Shown: positions 50,999-59,512 of the stretch, piece after piece
How positions within the stretch are numbered: the stretch's first letter is position 1
How the letters are laid out: each line of letters opens with the position of its first letter
Assembly (NCBI GenBank): GCA_049302575.1
Contig: JBAQMG010000110.1
Location: forward strand, 1 to 64,000
Origin: JBAQMG01 sp049302575
GTDB lineage: Bacteria > Bacillota > Desulfitobacteriia > Desulfitobacteriales > Desulfitobacteriaceae
Reading direction: 5' to 3'
Length of the DNA: 64,000 bases
Made by a program: the position numbers and the translations under genes
Notes under the pieces: model-generated
Seen by the model: the letters and a program-made list of their open reading frames with translations, nothing else
Databases searched by the model: none
Told to the model about the DNA's origin: nothing

Positions 50999-52684
50999 AT
51001 GAAGAAAAAGCTAGTAATTGCGCTACTAGGGCTAACCACGATGTTTGTCTTAGGCGCTTCGAATTTAGCCCTGGCAACCACCGTTGATAATGCGGTGTAC
51101 ATGGCACTTGCGCCAGTGACCACACAAGCTGCCAACGATAATACCCTTGACCCTAATCTTCACAATGTCAATAATAACGCCAACCAAACTGGGTTGAACG
51201 TGTTTGTCAATGACGGCACTACAGTTGCTGATGTAATCAAATCTGCTGGCATGAACTATAAAGTTAACGCAGATGGAACTGTGGGAGCTAACAGTGGCGT
51301 CGCTAGCCAAACTACCCAAAGAACTCATGGGGAGTATCAAAATAACACCAACTCCTGTGCCAGCTGCCATCAAACACACACCGGGGCGTCAGATAATTTG
51401 TTGTTCAAAAATGGAGTATATAACACCTGTACAGCTTGTCATGACGGTACATTAGGGTTTTATAACGTATTTCAGCCCTCTACCGCTGGTACATTCGGCG
51501 GTACAGTAGCCGGTAATGCTTCTGTCCATATGGCAAACGGTACTATGGAAATAAAAGCAGCTCCGGGTGGTAACAGAACTGGCAAAGCTGGAGATGGTAC
51601 TACTGATCTAGAGAACTGGACTAGTGAGTTCACCTGTGCAAGCTGTCATTCTCCGCACGGATCCTACAGCAGTCGTCTGCTTAATTTCAATCCCAATGAA
51701 ATCGCTTCACTTCCTAGGTTTGATGATGCTGCTGGAACACTAACCAGTACACCTTTTAAACCAACCGGCGGTCAAATGGTTAGAGACGTAGTTTATGCTT
51801 TTAATAGTATGCCTCCAGCTAGTGAAACTTCTTTAGCTTACGTTGTTGTCGAAGGGACTGCTACAGAAGTAGGTGTAGCCGGTGCTGTATATGGACCTAA
51901 CGGGGCAGTTCTTGCAGGAGGGGACACGGTTGTTGTTGTCATGAAGAATACTGCTACAACTACCGGTGGTATTACAACCTATGCTTATCTGAAAGATACC
52001 TCACCCTGGATTAACGGTGGAGAATACAACCATGCCCATTCATATAAGCTTGACTATGTCAATTTTCTAAATGATTCTTCATATTTGACTTTAGATAGTG
52101 TTGGAACTGATCCACAGATAAAGGCAGGACTTACCTACAACTATCAAAAAGGTTATGTGAAAGTTATGGGGGCTAGTTTAGTAGGAAAATATGCAAGTAT
52201 TTCTCGTGCTTTCGTAGTAAATTTAGCTATGGATGCTATTACTTACGACTGGTTTGGGAATGTAGCTAGTGGAGTTAAGATTACAAAAGTCGATCCAAGC
52301 ACATATGACAATAATACACTTGTTATCAGCACTTTCTGTGCCGCTTGTCACACGGACTATCTTACTAAATCAAGTGATGCCACAGGAACGACTGAGGGAA
52401 CGGGTGTCTGGTCTTTGGCCTTCCGTCACACCACTACCACTGTCACCTGCTTAAAGTGCCATTTCGCCCACGGTTCTGATGTCACAGTTATTTTAGATTC
52501 CCAAGATAGAAATATAGCTAGAGCTGCAAATGAGCTCTTTGGTGGGCCTTCAGTGGCAGCTACAGCCTATGCCACAGAGTATTTGCTGGATTTAAACCCA
52601 TCTTCTGTTTTGAAACGGTACACTAACATGTCTGTCTGTTGGAAATGCCACGAGGCAGGTACAGTGTCAATTGTTCCTTATTAA
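50999..52684 (+). CDS. Secreted hexaheme cytochrome, doubled-CXXCH type (second tandem copy)
   Basis: A 561-residue paralogue of the protein at 48607: nearly the same signal peptide (LVIALLGLTTMFVLGASNLA), the same six heme motifs (CASCHQTH, CTACHDG, CASCHSPH, CAACHTD, CLKCHFAH, CWKCHEA) and conserved flanks such as GEYQNNTNSCASCHQTHTGA and CASCHSPHGSYSSRLLNFNP. The heme-free middle is more divergent than the heme parts. Its tail after CWKCH is about 45 residues shorter. ATG 50999 is preferred. It has its own promoter and a structured leader, so it may be regulated separately from the first copy. Confidence 0.88.
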   Translation: MKKKLVIALLGLTTMFVLGASNLALATTVDNAVYMALAPVTTQAANDNTLDPNLHNVNNNANQTGLNVFVNDGTTVADVIKSAGMNYKVNADGTVGANSGVASQTTQRTHGEYQNNTNSCASCHQTHTGASDNLLFKNGVYNTCTACHDGTLGFYNVFQPSTAGTFGGTVAGNASVHMANGTMEIKAAPGGNRTGKAGDGTTDLENWTSEFTCASCHSPHGSYSSRLLNFNPNEIASLPRFDDAAGTLTSTPFKPTGGQMVRDVVYAFNSMPPASETSLAYVVVEGTATEVGVAGAVYGPNGAVLAGGDTVVVVMKNTATTTGGITTYAYLKDTSPWINGGEYNHAHSYKLDYVNFLNDSSYLTLDSVGTDPQIKAGLTYNYQKGYVKVMGASLVGKYASISRAFVVNLAMDAITYDWFGNVASGVKITKVDPSTYDNNTLVISTFCAACHTDYLTKSSDATGTTEGTGVWSLAFRHTTTTVTCLKCHFAHGSDVTVILDSQDRNIARAANELFGGPSVAATAYATEYLLDLNPSSVLKRYTNMSVCWKCHEAGTVSIVPY

Positions 52685-53008
52685 TCACCGAAAATTTGGT
52701 TGATGTACGAAGGGCTAACTAGATTTATCTGATGCAAAAGCACACACCTAAAAATAACGACCTGTAGGAGACAGGTCGTTATTTTTAGGTGTGCGTAGGA
52801 GGGGTGTAGTCGAGCTACTTCTTTGGCAGAGTTCGAGGTAGATCCATTATTAAAATACTCGTAGGGCTGATTCAAGGAGTCTCGCCGTGTTGTGTACCCT
52901 TATGGGTAGACGGCTTGGGTAAAAAAAACCAATCTTCCAGGGCGCTAGCTAGTATTAGTTGGGGTTTGTGCGCTTCTGACATTAGTGTTCAACTTTAGTT
53001 AAACAAGT
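52685..53008. other. Intergenic region between convergent genes
   Basis: Besides the hairpin at 52743 I see no gene. The stretch ctttagttaaacaagttcac (about 52993) resembles ctttagttgaacgagttcac at 61454, a short shared element of unknown role. Confidence 0.4.
52743..52793. terminator. Perfect 23-bp hairpin after the second hexaheme gene
   Basis: The left arm (52743-52765) pairs without mismatch with the right arm (52771-52793), 5-base loop. The T-rich run is inside the stem, so it can terminate in both directions. Confidence 0.8.
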
Positions 53009-54295
53009 TCACTGTGGTGGATTGCACGCCTTGCAGGGGGTATAACCTTTTGTCTTGACCTCAGCTAAACTTATTGGAGTTTTGCTCTTAGGTAAGAGTT
53101 TACAACCGTCTATGTGATATATATTACCCGTAGCTGCTCTATAAAGTGTAGTCTCTTGCTTTGAAGGGTTTACGGGAATAGGGGGTAGGACAGGACTAGA
53201 GGTGCTGGTTCGTGTAGCTGGAATGGCGGAAGGAGTCTTAACTGGAGCATTAGGCGGATCGTTTGACGTGATAACGTTTGACGAGATATTATAAACCGAA
53301 ATGATAGTTCCATCAGATTCAACGACTATCGTGCCATATTGATCCGTACGAAAGACCTTACTACCTAGCTTGGATAGATTATTTAGCGTTATTTGGTCAG
53401 GGAGCCCATAATCATTGTGCTCACCAACTGAAATGATTGCGCATTTGGGGTTTGCTTTGGCCAGGAAGGGAACTGAATTGGAGGTAGCACTCCCGGATTG
53501 TCCAACTTTAAGGACATCGACCTTAAGGTTATAGCCAGCGCTGAGCATCTCATTTTCTGATTTATCCTGGGCGTCAGCCATGAAGAGAAAAGAATTCGTT
53601 CCATAGGTTAATTTAAGGACAGCACTATAATTATTAACGTTCTCATTATTCGAGTTTTCAGATTTCTGTGGGGTTGGAGCTAAAAAAAGGGCATTCACCT
53701 CAGGTCCGAGCTCAAGTGTTAAGCCGGCTTCTGCCTCAGTGATTTTTAAGCCTTTAGTTTGGATAGCCGTCATTAGATCGATGTAGGTTTGAGAAGAAGA
53801 AGCCTTCCTTGGCATTATGACTTGCCCTATATCAAATGTTTTAATGATCGTTGCCATTGAGCCGATATGATCTTTATGGGGGTGGCTTCCAATAACTATA
53901 TCTAATCTTTTTATACCCAGCTTCTTTATGTAGGAAGTAATAGTATTAGCATCTTCAGGTTTACCAGCGTCGATAAGGATATTCTTACCGTTTGGAATCT
54001 GGATTAAGATTGAATCACCTTGGCTGACGTCTATGTAAGATACTTTTAGCTTTTGCCCAGGCAGCACTGTCGTCGGAGCCGTATCCTTTGCTGAGGTTAT
54101 GTTTGCTATTTGTGAATTAGGCTGGATAGTTGGCTTATTAGGTGCAACCTTTTTCTGTACCAGGGGTTGGACCTGCTTTGCTTGTTCAACTTTTGTGGGG
54201 TTATTAGTGAAGACAGTTTGGCTATTACAGCCGCTAATGGTCAATAACAGAACTACAAATAGACCTGCTGTACTTATTTTTAGAATAGTGTGCAA
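53009..54295 (-). CDS. ComEC/Rec2-like metallo-beta-lactamase-fold lipoprotein
   Basis: A 428-residue protein with a lipoprotein signal (VVLLLTISGC, Cys 23), a low-complexity linker, and an MBL-fold hydrolase domain with GSHPHKDHIGSM (HxHxDH) near residue 140 and ISVGEHNDYGLP later, as in the C-terminal nuclease-like domain of ComEC. After a Pro/Ser/Thr-rich linker (about 345-375) follows a small domain with IYHIDGCKLLPKSK and YTPCKACNPP, resembling Ada-like metal-binding modules. Likely extracellular, membrane-tethered, possibly acting on DNA. ATG is 54293-54295 on the minus strand. Confidence 0.8.
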   Translation of the reverse strand: MHTILKISTAGLFVVLLLTISGCNSQTVFTNNPTKVEQAKQVQPLVQKKVAPNKPTIQPNSQIANITSAKDTAPTTVLPGQKLKVSYIDVSQGDSILIQIPNGKNILIDAGKPEDANTITSYIKKLGIKRLDIVIGSHPHKDHIGSMATIIKTFDIGQVIMPRKASSSQTYIDLMTAIQTKGLKITEAEAGLTLELGPEVNALFLAPTPQKSENSNNENVNNYSAVLKLTYGTNSFLFMADAQDKSENEMLSAGYNLKVDVLKVGQSGSATSNSVPFLAKANPKCAIISVGEHNDYGLPDQITLNNLSKLGSKVFRTDQYGTIVVESDGTIISVYNISSNVITSNDPPNAPVKTPSAIPATRTSTSSPVLPPIPVNPSKQETTLYRAATGNIYHIDGCKLLPKSKTPISLAEVKTKGYTPCKACNPPQ

Positions 54296-54762
54296 AAATA
54301 ATCACACCCTTATTTTAATTTTTGGTTAGCGAACTCGCTTCGCTCGATGATTCAGTGAATCCTTCCTTCTTAAAGGTTCAAATCCATTCTTGCCCATTTT
54401 TTATCCTTTGTATGTTATTATATACTATCTAGCAACTGCTGGAAATATCTTTATAAAACGTTTTTATGAAGGTTATGACACCCGAATGTATGACAAATTC
54501 GAACTGTCCCGGCGGGAATTGTGCCGGGGTCGTATCGTGCGGAGCAGCCTGGGCATGGGTTCTGACATCTAAGGAAAGATTCTCAGAGCTAAAGAAGGGA
54601 AAGTCCTACTTTCAGATGGAAGGGACCAAGGTTAATTTAGAGCAACGTAAATAGTGTGACGCAATCCCCATAAAATGGTACAATAAAAATATCAAAGATA
54701 GGCTAGAGGGTATCATTGAAGCTGCCACAGGGTTAAATAATCTCGGAAAGGAATGGGAAACT
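54296..54762. other. Intergenic region, no supported gene
   Basis: It contains a small cysteine-rich frame (54466-54654) that lacks a good ribosome-binding site, and a cccggcggg/gccggg hairpin inside it. I do not call a gene here. Confidence 0.4.
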
Positions 54763-55656
54763 ATGGCTATCAAAAAGCTTGTGCGCTTTGACTGAGCTAT
54801 GAAATATATACTACGTGATAAGGCTAATTTTGATGTACTAGAAGCGTTTATTTCCAATTTGTTGAAAGAAACAATCGTTATAGAAGCTATTTTAGAAAGC
54901 GAAAGTAACCGCGAAGCTGAAAATCGAAAATTTAACCGGGTTGACTTGAAGTGTAAGGATTCACAAGGTAGAGAAATCATCATTGAAATCCAAAATCAAC
55001 GGGAAGCGGATTACCTTCAACGCTTGCTTTGGGGTACATCAAAAGTAGTTGTGGAAGGTTTGGAGCTGAGGAAAGTCTACAGAGAAGTTGTGAAAGTTAT
55101 ATCTATCAGTATCCTGTATCATACCATGCGAGTGGCTGAAAAAGAGAACACAGATTTTATCTATTATGGTACAACAGAGCTGATCGGGCTGCATACGAAA
55201 AAACCGCTGATTCTTCACGAAACTAAGGCGAAACATGAAGCAACATCGGTCGTGACCAGTAAAAATGTTTTTCCGGAATACTACATGATTTATGTAGAAA
55301 AGTTTGAGGATATGATTCATGAAGCTATTGACGAATGGGTATATTTCTTTAAGCATGGTGCAATACGTGAGGACTTCAAGTCACCAGGAATTCTGTTGGC
55401 GGCCAAGAAACTGGATTATCTAAGGATGAGCGAGGAAGAAAGACGGGGATATAACGACTATCTTGCTTACCTAGGGCAGGAGTTGGGGATATTAGATACT
55501 GCCAAAGAGGAAGGCAGAGAAGAAGGCGAAAAGAAAGGTAAGTTAGAAGCTGCCCGTAATGCATTGATTGAGGGAATAGAACCTACAATTGTAGCTAAAA
55601 TTACAGGGTTACCTCTGGCAACAATTCGGAAAATCAAAGAAGACTTAGTTTCCTAA
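54763..55656 (+). pseudogene. Rpn-family PD-(D/E)xK nuclease, interrupted by an early TGA
   Basis: The natural start is ATG 54763 (AIKKLVRFD, then TGA 54793, then AMKYILRDKANFDVL); family members read 'RFDWAMKYILRD', so TGG for Trp has become TGA. A restart at ATG 54799 would give 285 residues. The nuclease motif is intact (VDLKCKDSQGREIIIEIQ), and the C-terminal part ends in KEEGREEGEKKGKLEAARNA and a short HTH-like tail. Rpn proteins promote DNA breaks and RecA-independent recombination. Whether it is dead or translated from the inner ATG cannot be told from sequence. Confidence 0.75.
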
Positions 55657-55769
55657 GCTGCGTTCTTCCTTACTCGGCGGAAGGGTTTACTGTGTTCACC
55701 GTTCTGCGCATGTTCCTTCCTAGCTGGTTCGTAACTAATGTTGAAAGTTAGGAAGGATTAATACGAATA

Positions 55770-56903
55770 ATGTCGAAACTAATCAATATTACATACATTA
55801 TTCTGGAGATGAAAATTATGTTAAAAGACTTTTTCCTAAACGGAGCCATTTTGATTGCTTCCATAAGTTTAGGAAACCAAATTCTTATTAATCAGGAAAT
55901 CATACCTGCCGCACCTTTTAAATTAAAATTATTCTTTAGCACGATGTCTGGACTATTAGGCATACTACTAATGTTTAATAGTGTTCAGGTAATGCCAGGT
56001 GTAATCCTCGATTTTAGAGATATTGCAATCATGTTATCAGCAACTTATTGTGGCTTTCTGCCAGCAATCATTACCGCTCTGATCATTGGGATATTTCGCT
56101 TACTTTATGCAGGTTTGACGTTTTCATCGTTTGTCTCAGCATTTATAGCCTTAGTCATTGGTATTGCTTGCGGTTTTATTATCAAACTAGAGCTTAAAAG
56201 CGTCATAAAATGGCTATATATGTGTTTGTGTATCCTAGTGATTCCTAGCATAGGGTTTGCTTTTTTGATTAATGACCATTTGTTATTAATCAAAACGATA
56301 GCTGCTTACTGGATTAGTACGTCTATGGTAGCAATTCTTGTTTACTTTTATGTGGAGTATCTCAATTTATCGAAATTCACCTATAGAAAATATCAAATTG
56401 ATTCCTCTAAAGACTATCGTACGGGCCTTAATAATGTCAGACAGTTTGATAATAAGTTAAATGAAATAATTAATGAATTAACGGATAATAGTTTAATTTC
56501 TTTGTTTTTTATTGACATTGACTTTTTCAAAAGGGTTAATGACACTTATGGACATCAAAATGGAGACAAGGTACTTGAGGATTTAAGTAAAATCTTATTA
56601 AGTTCGAGTAGTTATTCCGATTTCGTATCTCGAAATGGTGGGGAGGAATTTTCTGTAATATTGACCGATTGCCCACGGGATAAAGTAATGGAAGTTGCAG
56701 AGAGGATCAGAAAAGCAGTCCAAGAACATAAGTTTTATTTGCTCGATGGTCAAATGATTAACCTAACTATTTCTATTGGTGTAGCCATCTATCCAGATGT
56801 AGTAACAGATATGAATAAGATAGTTGAGAAAGCTGATTCGGCATTATACGAAGCAAAGCGAACGGGCAGAAATAGAGCGGTTTTGGCGACAGAACAAGGT
56901 TAA
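55770..56903 (+). CDS. Diguanylate cyclase with 5TM-5TMR_LYT sensor domain
   Basis: A 377-residue membrane protein. Residues 15-190 hold five or six helices with the LYT-type pattern (GVILDFRDIAIMLSATYCGF; PAIITALIIGIFRLLYAG). The GGDEF domain follows (FIDIDFFKRVNDTYGHQNGD and SRNGGEEFSVIL), with an intact GGEEF active site; the I-site RxxD (4 residues before GGEEF, YSDFVSRN) is not seen, so there may be no product inhibition. The start could be ATG 55770, 55809 or 55818; GGAGA lies before 55818. It makes the second messenger c-di-GMP. Confidence 0.88.
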   Translation: MSKLINITYIILEMKIMLKDFFLNGAILIASISLGNQILINQEIIPAAPFKLKLFFSTMSGLLGILLMFNSVQVMPGVILDFRDIAIMLSATYCGFLPAIITALIIGIFRLLYAGLTFSSFVSAFIALVIGIACGFIIKLELKSVIKWLYMCLCILVIPSIGFAFLINDHLLLIKTIAAYWISTSMVAILVYFYVEYLNLSKFTYRKYQIDSSKDYRTGLNNVRQFDNKLNEIINELTDNSLISLFFIDIDFFKRVNDTYGHQNGDKVLEDLSKILLSSSSYSDFVSRNGGEEFSVILTDCPRDKVMEVAERIRKAVQEHKFYLLDGQMINLTISIGVAIYPDVVTDMNKIVEKADSALYEAKRTGRNRAVLATEQG

Positions 56904-57531
56904 CCCCGTTGACGCGAATTGTAAAATGGTATGGATTTCTTAGGAAACATTTTAACACTCATACCACCCACCATCAACCTTTAGATTACCTATGCCCTTT
57001 AAATCAGTTTCTTGCATTCCAAATACGTGTTTACAACTAGGGTTATTATGTGCGGTGCATTTAGGTGTTGGTTTATCAACGTTTAACCACCGGGTGATTA
57101 TTTCCTATTAGAATTTACTTAACCAAATTATACCACAAACCATACACTAACGAGGCCGTCAATGTTAATATATATGGTTTAAAATACAAGCTATGAATCA
57201 GTAGCTATGTAGCTTGAAGAAGTATCCCGAATTCGAAGTAATTATAGAAATTACATAAGCTTGAAGGGATTAACTTATCAGTTGTCTGGTCTGTATAAAA
57301 TATGTATTTATAGAAACCAAGCAACTGATAGCTTTTTGATTAAAGATTAAACCCCACGCTATGCGCTATGCTTGACCCACAACGTTTCCAAGTAATGGGA
57401 GCACTTGACATGAACATCCATTTCCGGTTCTTGCGTAACGAGTGGTAAATTTAAAATTTAATGCTGGACAACCAGATTTTCGCAAGTTATAATGGTATCA
57501 AAACTATGCTTATGGGCAGGTGGAGATATTT
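56904..57531. other. Intergenic region with a remnant and the IS left end
   Basis: It holds a minus-strand gene remnant (56952-57104), a long-loop hairpin with T-run at 57276-57338 (tatcagttg / caactgata), and the left terminal inverted repeat of the IS-like element at 57352. Confidence 0.5.
56952..57104 (-). pseudogene. C-terminal gene remnant, zinc-ligand-like
   Basis: A 50-codon open frame without a start reads TRWLNVDKPTPKCTAHNNPS, then CKHVFGMQETDLKGIGNLKV and DGGWYEC. The two cysteines and two histidines (CTAHNNPSCKH) look like a metal site. It begins right after a stop codon, so the N-terminal part is gone. The family was not recognised. Confidence 0.3.
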
Positions 57532-58537
57532 ATGGCTTCAACTACAGAATATATAGAAGAAACTCACTGGGCCTTTAAAGAGTTCAAAAATTTAGGAATC
57601 AACTGTGGAAGAACCATAAATAGGTTTATCCGTACCATGATCACCTTGTCTAAGAAAATCAACGAATCCATCGCGGCGGCTAGCGAAAATAAAGGGGAAG
57701 CCAAAGCGATTTATCGTCTGGTCAGAAACAATAAAGTTACAGAAGAAGTCATATTGAATGCACACCGAAAAGCGACAATCCAGCAAATAAAAGAGAGCGG
57801 CGAACAAATCATTTTATCAATTCAAGACACCACGATGCTCAATTATACGTCGCACGTAAAAACAGAAGGATTGGGTGACTTTGGCGCTGGTCCCAATGAT
57901 AGAGGTTTAATCGTACATTCGGCACTCGCCGTAACAACCCAAGGGGTTGCGCTTGGACTCTTGGATCAGAAGATATGGACGCGGGATCCTGCGGAACGCG
58001 GCAAACGTAAAGAGAAACGCCAGAAGCCGATTGAGGAAAAAGAAAGCTATAAATGGCTTGAAAGTATGGGCAAAAGTCAGTCGGGCATCCTGGAAGGGCT
58101 TAAACGAATTAAATATCGTACTTGAGCATTACAAATACCTTTCTCCATAAATAATCCAGAGTAAAATGAACTAATGTTCCGGTACTAGAGAGCCAAGGCA
58201 CCGGTTTTTTTGGGTCACCACTCTGACTGGATAAGCACCGTAGGTGACGCTACAAGAACTACTGCTGTGTTATGGATAGTGCAGCGTTGAGGACAAACCC
58301 TTTAGGGTTTGTCTTAAAAGAGTTTGTTCACACTCTCTGAAACCCTGCTACGAAAAGAACGGTTATTGATGTTGATAAGGAAGTACAAAGCGTATTTGGG
58401 GCTCAAGACTCTAGAGAATTGGCTAGTTTTTTCTAGAAAGGTGGCTCACCTATCACAGGAATGCTGGCTCTGTCACGTCATGTTATGGTTACCATAAATC
58501 GGAACTACTGTGGGTCAAGCATAGCGCTATGCGCGGG
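57352..58537. mobile_element. IS4-like insertion sequence, internally deleted, with terminal inverted repeats
   Basis: A perfect 19-bp inverted pair, gcgctatgcttgacccaca (57363-57381) and tgtgggtcaagcatagcgc (58509-58527), with further imperfect pairing outward (ccccacgctat / tatgcgcggg), bounds about 1.19 kb containing one truncated transposase. The flanks do not show a clear target duplication. Confidence 0.65.
57532..58125 (+). pseudogene. IS4/Tn5-like transposase, internally deleted
   Basis: A 197-codon frame has the transposase N-terminus (WAFKEFKNLGINCGRTINRF), the first catalytic Asp region (QIILSIQDTTMLNYTSH) and RGLIVHSALAVTTQGVALGL, then breaks off after KWLESMGKSQSG and jumps to ILEGLKRIKYRT, which resembles the last residues of the family (LWxGLxRL). 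Full proteins have about 440-470 residues, so the second Asp and the Glu are missing. GGTGGAG lies before ATG 57532. It cannot transpose by itself. Confidence 0.75.
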
Positions 58538-58995
58538 AGATCCGAATAGGAAGTACCGATGAACATGATAAAACAGCCCTCTTCTGCTATAATGACAAAG
58601 GTTTCGCAAGCCAAAGTCAGCAGCAGAGGAGGGGGCGACAGAAACGCCTTCCTAATGCGTTTGTAAAAGTCACTTAACTTAAGTGAACCCAAAAAGTGAT
58701 TAACCTTTGTTCAACTAAATATGGAGGCAAATCTACGATAGGTATTTATGATATTCTAAAATGTCATAAATACAGACAATATATGTCAAATTATTAACGT
58801 TTTTAAACATTCTTTTTTAAACATTCTTTTTTGATATAATTTAAATGTAATAGTTCATGTGCGAATATTCACGAGTGAGGAGTGCTTGTGTTAACCATTT
58901 TTAAAAACTAAGCAAAAAATTGTAAGTAGGCGATCCAACTTAACCACCATTTATTAATTTTGAATCTCAAAATATTTAAGATCGGGAGGATTATA
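58126..58995. other. Long intergenic region: IS right part and leader of the protease gene
   Basis: It contains a T7-tailed hairpin (ccggt ... accgg, 58179-58211), a tight palindromic stem gacaaaccct-tt-agggtttgtc (58293-58314), the IS right inverted repeat (58509-58527) and a 15-bp tandem duplication taaacattctttttt (58804-58832) just before TATAAT (58835-58840). I see no ORF that looks real. Confidence 0.5.
58804..58840 (+). promoter_or_regulatory. Candidate promoter with 15-bp tandem repeat before the matrixin-like gene
   Basis: Two copies of taaacattctttttt (58804-58818 and 58819-58832 with slight end change) directly precede TATAAT (58835-58840). A matching -35 is not clear, so an activator site is possible. 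Confidence 0.45.
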
Positions 58996-59496
58996 ATGAA
59001 ACACATTTTAAAATCTGCTATTGTGCTTTGCTTTGCGGTTTTTGGTTGTTTCTTTTTCAGCACGGCTTCTTATGCAGCAGTTAGTTTGCAAGGATGGGAT
59101 TTAGTGGATTCAGGAAAGCATTGTGATTGGGATGGTACTTCTGCGTATCTAACGCCAATAACTAATGGAGCATCAACATGGAATGCTTATAAATCAGGTG
59201 TTATAAGAAAAGATACCATATTTACGCTTCAAGATGTGGCTATATCTGATTACTATGAGGTTAGCACTACATGTGGAGAAACAGGTTCGTCAGGATATAT
59301 ATATTTCAATACTTATCAGATGCAAAATTTTAGTGCAGATCAAAGGAAAAGCGTTGCCATGCATGAATTAGGGCATTGCCTAGGACTAGGTCATAACACT
59401 TCTACTTCTGATGTTATGTATACACCAACTCAAGGAGTTACTACTTTGTCACAAAATGACAAAGATTCATATGATGCCGCATATAACAATTACTAG
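58996..59496 (+). CDS. Secreted matrixin-like zinc metalloprotease
   Basis: A 166-residue exported protein with signal peptide (IVLCFAVFGCFFFSTASYAA) and a minimal M10-type catalytic domain: zinc motif HELGHCLGLGH (HExxHxxGxxH) and Met-turn SDVMYT. There is no propeptide with a cysteine switch; two cysteines (HCDWDG, TTCGETG) may form a disulfide. GGGAGGA precedes ATG 58996, 36 bases inside the longer frame. Its lipoprotein neighbour is 17 bases downstream. Confidence 0.85.
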   Translation: MKHILKSAIVLCFAVFGCFFFSTASYAAVSLQGWDLVDSGKHCDWDGTSAYLTPITNGASTWNAYKSGVIRKDTIFTLQDVAISDYYEVSTTCGETGSSGYIYFNTYQMQNFSADQRKSVAMHELGHCLGLGHNTSTSDVMYTPTQGVTTLSQNDKDSYDAAYNNY

Positions 59497-59512
59497 GGGG
59501 GATGATATAGAA

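Noticed and set aside
54370..54398. ggttcaaatcc resembling a tRNA T-arm
   Set aside because: No matching acceptor, D or anticodon arms upstream; not a tRNA.
54466..54654. Small cysteine-rich frame (MTNSNCPGGNCAGVVSCGAA...), possible peptide
   Set aside because: No ribosome-binding site, and the cysteine-rich part coincides with a GC-rich hairpin; the second half does not look like protein.
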